Notes: a model not told the origin generated them from the sequence alone. DNA of 64,000 nucleotides from Roseiarcus sp963807735 (GCA_963807735.1 CAWEDI010000026.1:62001-126000); one strand, 5' to 3'. Counted from the first letter of the stretch, positions 26,703-36,800 are shown. Numbers and translations are program-made.

Positions 26703-27073
26703 CGCTCGTTCGAATCGCGCCGCTTGTTCGACGAGTTGAAGCGTCGTCAGCGTGATTTGTTCGTGATGTGGCGAAGGTATAAGCGCGATAAAGCGCAGGT
26801 CTGGGCGGGCTTTGGACCCGATTTGCGTGATAAATGCAGCGCAGCGCATTGTATCGCTCGTAAATACGCGCGCGTCTTCGAGGTATTAACACGTTGAATC
26901 AACGACAAAATTGCCGGTACAAGGATCGATTTGCGATGTTCAAAGCAGCGCTTGCGGATTTCTGTGGATAAACCCACGAAAGTTCAATCGACGACAATCG
27001 CACGTATTGTTCATGCCGCTGATGTAGCGAAATCGCGACTTGCGCGCTGTAATATCCGCGCTTTGCGTTGGGG
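26703..27073. other. Intergenic region before kdsD
   Basis: This 371 bp stretch holds the presumed promoter of the heme peroxidase operon and the 3' flank of the isomerase gene. No gene or stable RNA is seen. Confidence 0.35.
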
Positions 27074-28063
27074 TCAGGCGGCGCCGAGTTGCAGCAGGTC
27101 GTGGAAATGGACGATCCCGACCACCACGCCCCGCTCAACCACCAAAAGATTCGATATTTTGTGGCTGATAACCTCCAACGCCTCCGCCACCAGCGCATCG
27201 GGCGCGATGACGCGCGGACGGCGGGTCATCACCATTTCGACGGGCGTTTCGAGGCCGAGCTCTTTTCGCAGGTGCCGGCGCAGATCGCCGTCGGTGATGA
27301 GGCCGGCCAACGTCCCCTCGGGCGAAAACACCCCGACGCAGCCGAACCCTTTCGAAGTCATCTCGACGATAGCTTGCGCCAGCGGCGCGCCGATCGTGAT
27401 GCGCGGGATGGCGGCGCCTTTGTGCATGATGTCGCGCACGAAGGCGAGCTTCGCGCCGAGCTTGCCGCCGGGATGCAGATCGCGGAAATCGCGGGCGGTG
27501 AAGCCCTTGGCCTCCAACAGCGCCATCGCCAGCGCGTCGCCGAGCGCCAGTTGCATCGTCGTCGAGGTCGTCGGCGCGAGGCCGTTCGGGCACGCCTCCT
27601 GCGCGTGCGGCAGGCAGAGGCGGATGTCGGCGTTTCGGCCCAGCGCGCTGTCGAGTTGCGCCGTCATCGCGATCAGCGGGATCTTGAATCGCTTGGCGTA
27701 GGTGACGATCGCCGCCAGTTCGACGCTCTCGCCCGACCAGGAGAGCGCCAGCACGACATCGCCGTTCTGCACCATGCCGAGGTCGCCGTGGCTCGCTTCG
27801 GCCGGATGCACGAACGCGGCCGGCTGCCCGGTCGATGATAACGTGGCGGCGATCTTGCGCGCGATATGGCCGGACTTGCCGATTCCGGTGACGATGGTGC
27901 GCCCTGGCGCGGCAAGCAGCGTCTCGATCGCCCGTTCGAGTTCCGCGGCCAGCGATCCCTCGCCGGCGGTCGCCAGCGCCTCCTCGAGGGCGATGAGGCC
28001 TTTGCGTTCGGTGGCGACGGCGCGCCGCGCCGCGGGAACCGCTTTGGCCGAATCGGGAACCAT
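27074..28063 (-). CDS. kdsD: KpsF/GutQ-type arabinose-5-phosphate isomerase
   Basis: The enzyme converts ribulose-5-phosphate to arabinose-5-phosphate, the first step towards Kdo in lipopolysaccharide. The 329-residue protein has an N-terminal SIS domain (TGIGKSGHIARKIAATLSSTG at 59-79 in part, HPAEASHGDLGM, LALSWSGES) and two C-terminal CBS domains (MHKGAAIPRI, GLITDGDLRRHL, LLVVERGVVVGIVHFHDLL). The length and order are normal for the family. It stands alone, divergent from the beta-barrel gene. Confidence 0.93.
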   Translation of the reverse strand: MVPDSAKAVPAARRAVATERKGLIALEEALATAGEGSLAAELERAIETLLAAPGRTIVTGIGKSGHIARKIAATLSSTGQPAAFVHPAEASHGDLGMVQNGDVVLALSWSGESVELAAIVTYAKRFKIPLIAMTAQLDSALGRNADIRLCLPHAQEACPNGLAPTTSTTMQLALGDALAMALLEAKGFTARDFRDLHPGGKLGAKLAFVRDIMHKGAAIPRITIGAPLAQAIVEMTSKGFGCVGVFSPEGTLAGLITDGDLRRHLRKELGLETPVEMVMTRRPRVIAPDALVAEALEVISHKISNLLVVERGVVVGIVHFHDLLQLGAA

Positions 28064-28175
28064 CGAGCCCCTCTATCATCCCCCTCGGCGAATGGCGAAT
28101 TAGGGCGGCGTTAACCATGACCGCCTAACCCAGGAAAGGCCGCCGGGACGCTCAGCGGCGAGAGGGATTTTTGGG

Positions 28176-29642
28176 GTGTCGTCGCGCAGTTCAGGGCTAT
28201 GGGCAGGCGCCGTCGTCGCGGCCGCGCTGACGTTCGCCCCGGCCTTCGCGCAGACCCCGCCGCCGCCAGAGGATCCGGGCCTGCGCGGCGGCGACACGGC
28301 GACCTTGCCCGCGCTCACCGAAGTCGACTCCTTGCCGAACCTCGACGCCGCGCCGCCGTTGGCTACACAAGTCAAGCCGCGCAAGCGCGCCGACTTGCCG
28401 CCGGTCGGCCGCTATCGCGGCGCCGACCGCGCCGGCCTCCGAGGCGGCGTCGATCCGAGCACGCCGCCCGCGCCGACGGTCGAGGCGCTGCCGCTTCCGC
28501 CGCCGCGCCGGACGATCGCTCGCGAGGACAAGCCGTTCGATCCGGTCGGCGTCTACGTCGGCGACCTCAAGCTGACGCCCTATGTCGAGCAAAGCGTCGG
28601 CTATGCGAGCAATCCGCTCGGCGTGCCCAACGCCAAGGGTTCGGCCGTCTCCGTCACGGAGGTCGGCGTCGGCCTGCAATCGAACTGGAGCCATAACGAA
28701 CTGACCGGCGCCGCCAAGCTCGGCTACAATGAATATTTTCAGACGCCCGGGGCGAGCGCACCCTATGGATCGGGGGTGGTCGACTACCGCGTCGACGCCA
28801 GCCGCGATCTCTCGTTCGATACCGAGGGGCGATACAATCTGACGACGGAGACCAACGCGCAGCTCGGCATCGGCGGCGCGACTTCGCAGACGCTCACGCA
28901 AGTTTCGAGCTATGGCGCGACGCTCGGCGCGACCAACAAGTTCGGCGACCTGTCGATTGGCCTGCACGGCACGGTCGACCGGGTGCAATACGAAGGCGGC
29001 TCGCTCGACACCGACGATTACAACGACTACGGGCTCAAGCTGCGCGCCAGCTATCGCCTCAGCGAGGCGGTTTCGCCGTTCGCCGAAGTCGACGGCGACG
29101 TGCGCGACTACGACAGCCTCTACGACGCCTCGGGCTACGATCGCGCCTCCGACGGCGTCGGCGGCAAGGCGGGCCTACGACTTTCGCTGTCCGAAATGGT
29201 GACCGGCGAGGCGAGCCTCGGCTACGGCGTGCGCGACTATCGCGATCCGCGCCTGCCTGACGTCGGCGCGCCGCTGTGGGACGCCTCGCTGATCTGGTCG
29301 GTCACCCCTTTGACCACGGTGACGCTGAAAGCCTCGTCGCTGTTGCAGGACGCGGTCTCCGCCGGGGCTTCGGCGGACATTTCGCGCGCCTATACGATCA
29401 GCCTCGACCACGCCTTCACCGAGCGCCTGAAGCTCGGGCTCAGCGCCGGCGTGTCGACCGACGACTACGTCGGCAACAATCAGAACGACCGCAGCTACAC
29501 GATCGGGCTCACCGCCGAATATCATGTGTCACGCGAGATCGTGCTGAAGGCGAGCGCGTCGCGTCAGCAGTTCGTGTCGAACGCGCCGGGGTTGAACTAC
29601 ACGTCGGACACGGTGCTGTTGGGCGTGAGGTTGCAGAGGTAG
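28176..29642 (+). CDS. Outer-membrane beta-barrel protein
   Basis: This 488-residue protein starts at GTG 28176 with a signal peptide (LWAGAVVAAALTFAPAFAQ, cleavage after AQ), followed by a Pro-rich, low-complexity periplasmic stretch (25-120). Residues from about 125 to the end alternate hydrophobic and polar strands (VGVYVGDLKLTPYVEQSVGYAS, YNEYFQTPGASAPY) and end in VLLGVRLQR with a typical barrel C-terminus. It resembles the BBP2_2 outer membrane family. Its function could be export or surface structure; no partner gene is adjacent. Confidence 0.8.
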   Translation: MSSRSSGLWAGAVVAAALTFAPAFAQTPPPPEDPGLRGGDTATLPALTEVDSLPNLDAAPPLATQVKPRKRADLPPVGRYRGADRAGLRGGVDPSTPPAPTVEALPLPPPRRTIAREDKPFDPVGVYVGDLKLTPYVEQSVGYASNPLGVPNAKGSAVSVTEVGVGLQSNWSHNELTGAAKLGYNEYFQTPGASAPYGSGVVDYRVDASRDLSFDTEGRYNLTTETNAQLGIGGATSQTLTQVSSYGATLGATNKFGDLSIGLHGTVDRVQYEGGSLDTDDYNDYGLKLRASYRLSEAVSPFAEVDGDVRDYDSLYDASGYDRASDGVGGKAGLRLSLSEMVTGEASLGYGVRDYRDPRLPDVGAPLWDASLIWSVTPLTTVTLKASSLLQDAVSAGASADISRAYTISLDHAFTERLKLGLSAGVSTDDYVGNNQNDRSYTIGLTAEYHVSREIVLKASASRQQFVSNAPGLNYTSDTVLLGVRLQR

Positions 29643-29732
29643 GGCGCGGCCACAGCCGCGGCTTCAATCAAGAATTTCGGGGCGGCGTCGAACCCGCGCG
29701 GGGCCGACGCCGCTGCTCGGCGTCTTGGCCGA

Positions 29733-31412
29733 TTATTGGACCGTCACCGGCCAGGCGGTCGACGCAATGCCGTTTGCGACGACATAGAGTTTGCTGGCGC
29801 CCGTCTCGGTGGTGGCGGAAACCGTGAAATATGTCGATGAGGCGGCGTTGGGCCCGATCTTTCGAGAGAAATACGACGTCTTGGCGTAGAAAACATGGCC
29901 AGTCGCGTTGTTCACGATGCGCACCAGCGGGAAATTCGTGTCCGCCTGCACGTCGTCGCCGTACACCGCGCCTTGGGTTAGCCCGTCGAGTTGGTTGCCG
30001 CTCAGCACATACGTCCCGCCCGGGCTGACCGTTTCGGGCGCCGCCGAGATGATCGGGGCGTAGGCTGCGTTGGCCGGATAGTCGGTTGAGGCGGGGAACA
30101 GGTTGTTGTTGGCGTAATCGGTCTCGACCGCGAGAATATCGCCTGTGGGTAGGACGAGCAGGTTGACTTCGTACGACGAAAGCGAGCTGGCGTTGGCGAT
30201 GTCGCCCAACTGCGTGAAAGCCGAATTGTTGTAGTGGAAAATGTGCGTAGGCGGAGGGTAACCTTGGGTGCTGGTGTTGCCCCACTCGCCGGGGCTCGCC
30301 GCCACCAGGACGGAGCCGTCGGGCAAAATCGTCGCGGGAGCGTCGGCCATGGTGTAGTAGACCCCGCCGACTTTGGGCATGTCAGGGCCGGCGGACCAGG
30401 TCTTCGTCGAAGTGTCGAAGATGGCGGTGTAAACGGGTGAGTTTTGGCTCGGCAGGCTCGCCGTCGCGCCGAACGCAGTCACTTTCCCAGACGGTTGCAG
30501 GATTTGAGTCGGCGCTTCAAAGTTCTTGATCGAACCCGCGCATCCGGAAAGAATATGGACGGTCGAGCCTGAATTGCTCCACGATTTCGTTGCAGAAGTA
30601 TAGGTAGCCGTGCCGGTGAGGCAAGTGGGGCTCTGCGTGTAGGCTTCGACCGTCAGAATTCCGTAATCAGGAAGCAGGGTCCAGTTTTCCTCATTGTTGC
30701 TGTCGGTCTTGCCCGACGGCAGAAATGAAGTCCAAGTAAAATTGGTCAGATTGAGCGTCGCGAGGTCGTTGGTGGCCGCGGATGAGAGGATATAGGTTTG
30801 GTTCGGCACTACGATCGATTCTGCGTCGCCGATTTCGCTCCAACCTTGGGGAGGCGCGACGGCGGCCCACTTGTTGGCGGTGGGGTTGTAAACCGCGCCG
30901 AGGTTGGTTTCGACGTCGTTGCAAGCGGTCGTGTTGTACTCGCCGCCTTCTATAATGACTTCGCCGGACGGCAGCACCGCCGAAGCGAAAAAGCGCGGCG
31001 CGTAGCCCGCAGGCATCGATGCGATCGCCGTCCAGACCCCGTTTGAATAATTGCCGTTGATGTCGGGCCTCAGCCTATACCAACGGCCTGTGCAAGAGAC
31101 ATGCGCGATAATGCTTCCGTCCGTTAGCAGCAACGGGTTGCTCAACGGATCGCCGTTCGCGGGCGCCGGAAAAGTTTTCCACGCCAATAATCCGGCCGGC
31201 GCGCTCGTAGGCTTGGGCGTCGGGGTCGGCGCCGGCGTTCTGTGATTCGCAAGAAAGGCGGCCCATTTCGCCGGGTCCTTTCGAAGCTCCTTGAGAACGC
31301 GATAGGGCAACGGCGGAGGCGCAGGCCTCGTCTGTTCCTGAGCCTGCGCCGCGCCGGCCCCAATCAAACCCAAAGCGATCGCAAACCCAAGCCCACGGTT
31401 CTGCATGCCCAT
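29733..31412 (-). CDS. Secreted kelch-repeat protein with C-terminal E-set domain
   Basis: This 559-residue protein has a signal peptide (GLGFAIALGLIGAGAAQAQ) and a Pro/Thr linker (PAPTPTPKPTSAPAG, about 59-73). A kelch/galactose-oxidase-type propeller follows, with repeated SMPAGYAPRFFASAVLPSGEV-like blades. The last 110 residues form an Ig-like E-set domain with TVSPGGTYVLSGNQLDGLTQG, RIVNNATGHVFYAKT and SKLYVVANGIAS. Its GC content is lower than that of its neighbours. The copper-binding Tyr/Cys set of galactose oxidase cannot be assigned, so an enzymatic role is uncertain; it is likely extracellular or periplasmic. Confidence 0.82.
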   Translation of the reverse strand: MGMQNRGLGFAIALGLIGAGAAQAQEQTRPAPPPLPYRVLKELRKDPAKWAAFLANHRTPAPTPTPKPTSAPAGLLAWKTFPAPANGDPLSNPLLLTDGSIIAHVSCTGRWYRLRPDINGNYSNGVWTAIASMPAGYAPRFFASAVLPSGEVIIEGGEYNTTACNDVETNLGAVYNPTANKWAAVAPPQGWSEIGDAESIVVPNQTYILSSAATNDLATLNLTNFTWTSFLPSGKTDSNNEENWTLLPDYGILTVEAYTQSPTCLTGTATYTSATKSWSNSGSTVHILSGCAGSIKNFEAPTQILQPSGKVTAFGATASLPSQNSPVYTAIFDTSTKTWSAGPDMPKVGGVYYTMADAPATILPDGSVLVAASPGEWGNTSTQGYPPPTHIFHYNNSAFTQLGDIANASSLSSYEVNLLVLPTGDILAVETDYANNNLFPASTDYPANAAYAPIISAAPETVSPGGTYVLSGNQLDGLTQGAVYGDDVQADTNFPLVRIVNNATGHVFYAKTSYFSRKIGPNAASSTYFTVSATTETGASKLYVVANGIASTAWPVTVQ

Positions 31413-31616
31413 TTTCGCCCCCCTGTGAGAATCCTCTACGACGCCAGCAATATCATTAAATTGGCGGGGAAACAGACTTTGGCGTCAAACATGTGGGAGC
31501 CTGGACCATCATTTAGCAAATACATACGGTTACGACGCCCCCTCGCATAGACGCCCGTTGTGTGTGCGAGGCCGCGTCGCGAAGCTCCCACGGCGCGCCA
31601 AGCCGCCGGAAACCTG

Positions 31617-32903
31617 ATGGACAATCCGCTCCGGATCGCCAATGCTACATCGGGCATGGGTCAAGCCACGGCGCCACTCGCTCGAAAGCAGCCACGCGGC
31701 GATCGCTGGCGGGGACTGCTTTTGTTTGCGCTTGTCTCCACGGTGGGGCTATCGCAAGCGACCGCGCAGACGCCCGACCCCGCGAGCTTCGCCAAATATA
31801 TCGCCGACCTCTGGCCGATGGCGGAGGCCAAAGGCGTCAGCCGCAAGACGTTCGACGCCGCCACCCAGGGGCTGCGATTCGATCCGAAGATCGCCGCCCA
31901 TACCGAGGTGCAGGCGGAGTTCTCGCAGCCGATCTGGATCTATCTCGCCGGCGCCGTGATCCCGGCCCGGATCGACGCGGGCCGCAAGCAATTCGCCGCC
32001 CTGCACGACGTGCTCGCACGGGCCAAGAAAGTCTACGGCGTCGACGCCGGGGCGATCATGGGCGCCTGGGGGGTCGAGACCGAGTTCGGCGCCTTCTTCG
32101 GCAACGAGAACGTGCTGTCGGCGCTGGCGACGCTCGGCTTCATCCACTACCAGGGCGATCTCGGGCGCGACGAACTCGTGGCGGCGATGCGCATCGTCGA
32201 AGCGGGCGACGTGCCGGTCGGCGAAATGCGCGGCTCCTGGGCCGGCGCGATGGGGCAGCCGCAATTCATGCCCTCCAGCTATCTCGAATACGCCGTCGAT
32301 TTCGACGGCGACGGCAAGCGCGACATCTGGAAAAGCAAAGCCGACACGCTGGGCTCGATCGCGCATTTCCTCTCGATGCACGGCTGGACGCCGGACCTGC
32401 CGTGGATGGTCGAGGTCACGCTGCCCGCCGACTACAAATACGACGCCAGCGATTTCGACGGCGCCAAGACGTTTCCGGAGTTCGCCAAGAAGGGCGTGCG
32501 CGCAGCCGACGCCAGCGCGCTGCCGAGAGACGGCGCGGCCCGCCTGTTCATGCCCGCCGGCGCGCATGGGCCGGTCCTGCTCGCCACGCACAATTTCGAC
32601 GTGATCAAAACCTACAATAACTCCAATGCCTATGTGCTGGCGGTCGGTCTGCTCGGCGACGCCATCGTCGGACGCGGCCACCTGCGAACGCCTTGGCCAA
32701 CGCGCGACCACGCGCTGACCCGGGCCGAACTGAAGACGGTTCAGAGCGAGTTGAAAACCAGAGGATTTTCAATCGGCGAGGTCGATGGCCGGGCCGGCCC
32801 GAAACTGGAGCAGGCGATCCGCGCCTACCAGTTCATGGAGGGCCTGACGCCGGACGGTTACGCCAGCCCGGCGCTGCTGGCGCGCCTGAAGACCTCGTCA
32901 TGA
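31617..32903 (+). CDS. Lytic murein transglycosylase (MltB type)
   Basis: The enzyme cleaves peptidoglycan between MurNAc and GlcNAc with 1,6-anhydro product. From ATG 31617 (428 residues) there is an uncleaved cytosolic stretch and a signal segment (RWRGLLLFALVSTVGLSQATAQ in part), then the SLT_2 domain with DAGAIMGAWGVETEFGAFFG (catalytic Glu in VETEFG), GAMGQPQFMPSSY and DFDGDGKRDIW. A C-terminal peptidoglycan-binding domain follows (KTRGFSIGEVDGRAGPKLEQAI, in part). An upstream start at 31560 is less likely. Its stop overlaps the next gene (ATGA), forming a two-gene operon. Confidence 0.9.
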   Translation: MDNPLRIANATSGMGQATAPLARKQPRGDRWRGLLLFALVSTVGLSQATAQTPDPASFAKYIADLWPMAEAKGVSRKTFDAATQGLRFDPKIAAHTEVQAEFSQPIWIYLAGAVIPARIDAGRKQFAALHDVLARAKKVYGVDAGAIMGAWGVETEFGAFFGNENVLSALATLGFIHYQGDLGRDELVAAMRIVEAGDVPVGEMRGSWAGAMGQPQFMPSSYLEYAVDFDGDGKRDIWKSKADTLGSIAHFLSMHGWTPDLPWMVEVTLPADYKYDASDFDGAKTFPEFAKKGVRAADASALPRDGAARLFMPAGAHGPVLLATHNFDVIKTYNNSNAYVLAVGLLGDAIVGRGHLRTPWPTRDHALTRAELKTVQSELKTRGFSIGEVDGRAGPKLEQAIRAYQFMEGLTPDGYASPALLARLKTSS

Positions 32904-34174
32904 GCGCCGGCCGCCTTCTGGCCGCGTTGCTGCTCGCGGCGAGCCTTGCGACGGCGACGGCGCGCGCCGAGGATAACGGATTCGGCGGCTTCTTCTCGCA
33001 TCTGTTCGGCGGCCCGCCGCAGCCGACGCCGGCGCCGAAGCCGACCGACTCGGCGCCCTCGCCGCGCCCGAGCGCGACCGTCGCCCACAAGCCGCGCAAG
33101 AAGCCGGCGACGGCGCCGGCGACCCGCGAGGCGAGCGCCCCGACCGCCCCGGCGACGCCGCCGCCAACCGCGAGCAAATTTGTTTACGTGCTCGGCGACA
33201 GCCTGGCGATCTCCGCCGCGGACGGCATGGGCGAAGATTTGTCGGCGAGACCCGACATCGGCGTCATCGACCGCGCGCGCGACGCCTCCGGCTTGGTGCG
33301 CGACGATTATTTCGACTGGGCGAAAGCGGCGCGCGATCTCGTTGCGGTCAAGGAGCCGCCGAAGGAGAAGGACGCCAAGGACAAGCCGCCGCCGGAGAAG
33401 CCCAAGGTCGATTTCGTCGTCGTCCTGCTCGGCATCAACGATATCCAGGCGATGCACGACGGCAAGGACTATGTCGATCCGCTCACCGACCGCTGGAAGG
33501 CGGCCTACGCGCAGCGGATTCAGGCGATCGTCGCGCCGCTGCGCGCCGCCCATGTGCCGGTGATCTGGGTCGGCCTGCCGCCGATGCGCAGCGAGAAGTT
33601 CAACGCGCAGATGATCGAACTGAACCAGATGTTCAAGGACAACGCCGAGAAGGCCGGCGCGAAATTCGTCGATATATTCGACGATTTCGCCGACCAGAAC
33701 GGCCAATTTGACGCCTTCGGCCCGAATATCGAAGGGCAGAAGGTCAAATTGCGCGGCTCCGACGGCATCCACCTGACGCCCGCCGGCGGCAAGAAGCTCG
33801 CGCATTTCCTTGACGTCGAGGTGCTCGCCGCCCTCGAACCCGGCCAGTCGCCGCAACAGGATGGCATCGCCGCGCTGCCGCCCGACATCGGCAAGGCGGC
33901 CGACGACATCAACGAGCAGATCCGCCGCGAGATGGGCGAGCCGGGCGGCCCCGCGGAGCCCGCACGCATCGCCGCGCCCGAAACCGCGCCGACGCCGAAG
34001 GCCATCCCCAAACCCGAAGCGGGGGCGATCGCCTCGTTGGCGGCGCGCCCGGTTTCGCCGGGCGCCGTGCTGCTCTCGCCGGCGGCCGCGTCGGCGAGCG
34101 AACCGGGACGGCTCTTGCGCCTCGGGGAACCGCCGCGCGCCGAGCCGGGGCGCGCCGACGATTTTACGCGGTAA
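32900..34174 (+). CDS. SGNH/GDSL hydrolase family protein (DUF459)
   Basis: This 424-residue protein has a signal peptide (LLAALLLAASLATATARA), a Pro/Ala-rich linker (40-92) and the DUF459 fold. Motifs are YVLGDSLAISAADG (block I Ser in GDSL), LLGINDIQ (block III Asn), and DGIHLTPAGGKK (block V Asp/His). A Lys/Pro-rich loop (KEPPKEKDAKDKPPPEKP) interrupts the core. The C-terminal 90 residues are low-complexity Ala/Pro. It overlaps the transglycosylase gene, which suggests periplasmic work on the cell wall or acylated polysaccharide; the substrate is not known. Confidence 0.85.
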   Translation: MSAGRLLAALLLAASLATATARAEDNGFGGFFSHLFGGPPQPTPAPKPTDSAPSPRPSATVAHKPRKKPATAPATREASAPTAPATPPPTASKFVYVLGDSLAISAADGMGEDLSARPDIGVIDRARDASGLVRDDYFDWAKAARDLVAVKEPPKEKDAKDKPPPEKPKVDFVVVLLGINDIQAMHDGKDYVDPLTDRWKAAYAQRIQAIVAPLRAAHVPVIWVGLPPMRSEKFNAQMIELNQMFKDNAEKAGAKFVDIFDDFADQNGQFDAFGPNIEGQKVKLRGSDGIHLTPAGGKKLAHFLDVEVLAALEPGQSPQQDGIAALPPDIGKAADDINEQIRREMGEPGGPAEPARIAAPETAPTPKAIPKPEAGAIASLAARPVSPGAVLLSPAAASASEPGRLLRLGEPPRAEPGRADDFTR

Positions 34175-34276
34175 GTTGATCCCAGGCCTCAGTACGTCGT
34201 TAACCCAACCTAGGCGGCGCCGTCGTATCGCCTCACGACCCCTTTAGGGACAACTCGTGAGGTAGGAGGAGCCGCC

Positions 34277-34813
34277 ATGTCGCCGACCTATTACCTGATG
34301 CTCGCCGCGCTGCACGCGCTGGCGACCACCGCGGTCAATCTCTACGTCGGCCAGCGGCGGCTCACGGCGACATCGCGCAACGACATGGACAAGCTGCGCT
34401 TGGCGCTGGCGGCCGAGCTCGCCAATCTCCGTATGCTCTTCAAGGATAATATCGACGCGATCTACGCGGGACGCGACGCGCTCGCCTCCTGCCGCATGGT
34501 GTCGGCGATCTATCGCGGCAACATCCCCCGCGTACATATGCTGGCGGCCGGCGACATCCCGGCGGTCGTCACTGCCTATGCGATGAGCGAGCGCGTCGAG
34601 GCCTACGCGGCGGCCCACTGCAAAGCGCACGGAGTGAACGCCTTCAGCATGAGCAAGGACCGTCCGTATGCAGACGCCCTGGTGGCGCTGTACGAGAAGG
34701 CCGCAGCGGCAGCCGACCGCGCCCTGCGCGAACTGGGACAAGCGGAAGTCGAGCTTGCCGAGATCGAGGCGCCGCGGGCCGAGGAGCCGGCCCGCCGTTT
34801 GGCGGCCGCGTAG
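34277..34813 (+). CDS. Hypothetical protein with N-terminal membrane segment
   Basis: This 178-residue protein starts at ATG 34277 after GTAGGAGGAGCCGCC. Residues 4-25 (TYYLMLAALHALATTAVNLYVG) form a likely membrane anchor. The rest is helical, with ELANLRMLFKDNIDAIYAGRD and an acidic Ala/Glu-rich coiled C-terminus. No family is recognised. It is convergent with phaB and stands alone. Confidence 0.7.
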   Translation: MSPTYYLMLAALHALATTAVNLYVGQRRLTATSRNDMDKLRLALAAELANLRMLFKDNIDAIYAGRDALASCRMVSAIYRGNIPRVHMLAAGDIPAVVTAYAMSERVEAYAAAHCKAHGVNAFSMSKDRPYADALVALYEKAAAAADRALRELGQAEVELAEIEAPRAEEPARRLAAA

Positions 34814-34818
34814 CGACC

Positions 34819-35544
34819 TTAAACGAAGAACTGCCCGCCGTTCGCCGACAGCGTCGAGCCGGTGATGAAGCCGGCTTCGTCGGCGGCGAGGAACACCACC
34901 GCGCGCGCGATCTCCTCCGGCTCGCCGAGGCGGCCGACAGGGATCAGCGGCAGGATGTTCTTGGCGAGCACCTCCGGGTTGATCGCCTTCACCATTTCGG
35001 TGGCGATATAGCCGGGACAGATCGCATTGACGGTGATGCCGGCCCGCGCCCCTTCCAGCGCGAGCGCCTTGACGAAACCAAGGTCGCCGGCTTTGGCGGC
35101 GGAGTAGTTCACCTGTCCGGCCTGCCCCTTCTGGCCGTTGATCGAAGAGATGCAGATCACCCGCCCGAATTTTCGTGTGCGCATGCCTTCCCAGACCGGC
35201 CGCGTCATGTTGAACAGCGAGTTCAGGTTGGTGTTGATGACGCCATACCACTGGTCCGGCGTCATTTTGTGGAAGAAGCCATCTTTGGTGATGCCGGCGT
35301 TGTTGACCAGCACCTCGACCGGCCCGAGATCCGCCTCGACCTTGGCGAGCCCTGCGACGCAGGCGTCGTAGTTGCTGACGTCCCACTTGTAGACATTGAC
35401 GCCAGTGTCCGCCGTGAACTTGGCGGCGGCCTCCTCGTTGCCGTGATAGGTGGCGGCGACCTTGTAGCCCGCGCCCAGCAACCCCTTGGAGATCGCCGCG
35501 CCGATCCCGCGCGTGCCTCCTGTGACGACGGCAACCCTGCTCAT
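34819..35544 (-). CDS. phaB: Acetoacetyl-CoA reductase
   Basis: The enzyme reduces acetoacetyl-CoA to (R)-3-hydroxybutyryl-CoA with NADPH for polyhydroxybutyrate synthesis. The 241-residue short-chain dehydrogenase has the nucleotide motif TGGTRGIG (8-15), NNAG (87-90 region), the catalytic Ser in ISSINGQKGQ, and YSAAKAG (Tyr and Lys). It ends in TLSANGGQFFV, typical of PhaB. It follows phaA by 77 bp on the same strand, so the two form the usual PHB precursor operon. No PHB synthase gene is in the window. Confidence 0.95.
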   Translation of the reverse strand: MSRVAVVTGGTRGIGAAISKGLLGAGYKVAATYHGNEEAAAKFTADTGVNVYKWDVSNYDACVAGLAKVEADLGPVEVLVNNAGITKDGFFHKMTPDQWYGVINTNLNSLFNMTRPVWEGMRTRKFGRVICISSINGQKGQAGQVNYSAAKAGDLGFVKALALEGARAGITVNAICPGYIATEMVKAINPEVLAKNILPLIPVGRLGEPEEIARAVVFLAADEAGFITGSTLSANGGQFFV

Positions 35545-35621
35545 CTCAAACTCCTTGTGTGTTAGCCTCCGCTGAGGGGCGGGATTCTACGACCCCGCGC
35601 CCCCAATATACTTGATCGAGA

Positions 35622-36800
35622 TCAGCGTTCGACCGCCATCGCGATTCCCATGCCGCCGCCGATGCACAGCGTCGCCAAACCCTTGTGCGCGTCGCGGCGC
35701 GCCATCTCATGCAGCAGCGTGACGAGCACGCGCGCGCCCGAGGCGCCGATCGGGTGGCCGATGGCGATCGCCCCGCCGTTGACGTTGACGATATCGGGGT
35801 TCCAGCCGAGATCCTTGTTGACCGCCAACGCCTGAGCGGCGAACGCCTCGTTGGCCTCGACGAGATCGAGGTCCTTTACCGACCAGCCAGCCTTCTGCAA
35901 GGCTTTGCGCGAGGCCGGAATCGGTCCGGTGCCCATGATAGCGGGATCGACGCCGGCAGTCGCCCAGGCGGCGATGCGCGCCAGCGGCGTGATGCCCCGC
36001 TTTTCGGCCTCTTCCGCCGTCATCAGTACGATCGCCGCCGCGCCGTCATTGATGCCCGAGGCGTTGCCCGCCGTCACCGAGCCGTCCTTGGAGAACGCCG
36101 CCCGCAACTTGGCGAGCGCCTCGTAGGTCGTGCCGTGCCGAATGAACTCGTCTTCGGCGATGATTTCGTCGCCCTTCTTGGTGGAGATCGTGAACGGGGC
36201 GATCTCCTCCTTGAACTTGCCAGCCTTCTGCGCCGCCTCCGCCTTGTTCTGCGAGGCGGTGGCGAAGCGATCCTGCTCCTCGCGGCTAATCTGCCACTTG
36301 GCGGCGATATTCTCGGCCGTGTTGCCCATGTGATAGCCGTGGAACGCATCCATCAGCCCGTCTTTGATCATCGTGTCGACGTACTTGAAATCGCCCATCT
36401 TGACGCCGTTGCGCAGGTGGGCGGCGTGCGGCGCCATCGACATCGACTCCATGCCGCCGGCGACGATCACATTGGCGTCGCCATTGGCGATCTGCTGCAG
36501 GCCAATCGCGACAGAACGCAGGCCGCTGCCGCAGAGCTGGTTGAGCGCGAACGCGGTCTTCTCCTGCGGGATGCCGGCCTTCATCGCCGCCTGCCGCGCC
36601 GGATTCTGGCCCTGCGCGGCGCCGAGAACCTGGCCGAGGATGACCTCGTCGACATCCGCCGCCGCCACGTTGGCGGCGGCGAGCGCCGCTGTGATCGCGG
36701 TCGTGGCGAGATCATGGGCGGGGGTATTGGCGAATTTTCCGTTGAACGATCCGACCGCGGTGCGCTTGGCGCTGGCGATCACGATATCCTTGGCCGACAT
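35622..36800 (-). CDS. phaA: Acetyl-CoA acetyltransferase
   Basis: This thiolase condenses two acetyl-CoA to acetoacetyl-CoA. The 392-residue protein starts at ATG 36800 (MSAKDIVIASAKRTAVGSF) after GGAG; longer in-frame starts add unrelated residues. Catalytic features are the acyl Cys in LNQLCGSGLRSVAIG (about 88), VNVNGGAIAIGHPIGASGAR in part with the catalytic His, and the second Cys in LCIGGGMGIAM near the C-terminus. It is upstream of phaB in the PHB operon. Confidence 0.95.
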   Translation of the reverse strand: MSAKDIVIASAKRTAVGSFNGKFANTPAHDLATTAITAALAAANVAAADVDEVILGQVLGAAQGQNPARQAAMKAGIPQEKTAFALNQLCGSGLRSVAIGLQQIANGDANVIVAGGMESMSMAPHAAHLRNGVKMGDFKYVDTMIKDGLMDAFHGYHMGNTAENIAAKWQISREEQDRFATASQNKAEAAQKAGKFKEEIAPFTISTKKGDEIIAEDEFIRHGTTYEALAKLRAAFSKDGSVTAGNASGINDGAAAIVLMTAEEAEKRGITPLARIAAWATAGVDPAIMGTGPIPASRKALQKAGWSVKDLDLVEANEAFAAQALAVNKDLGWNPDIVNVNGGAIAIGHPIGASGARVLVTLLHEMARRDAHKGLATLCIGGGMGIAMAVER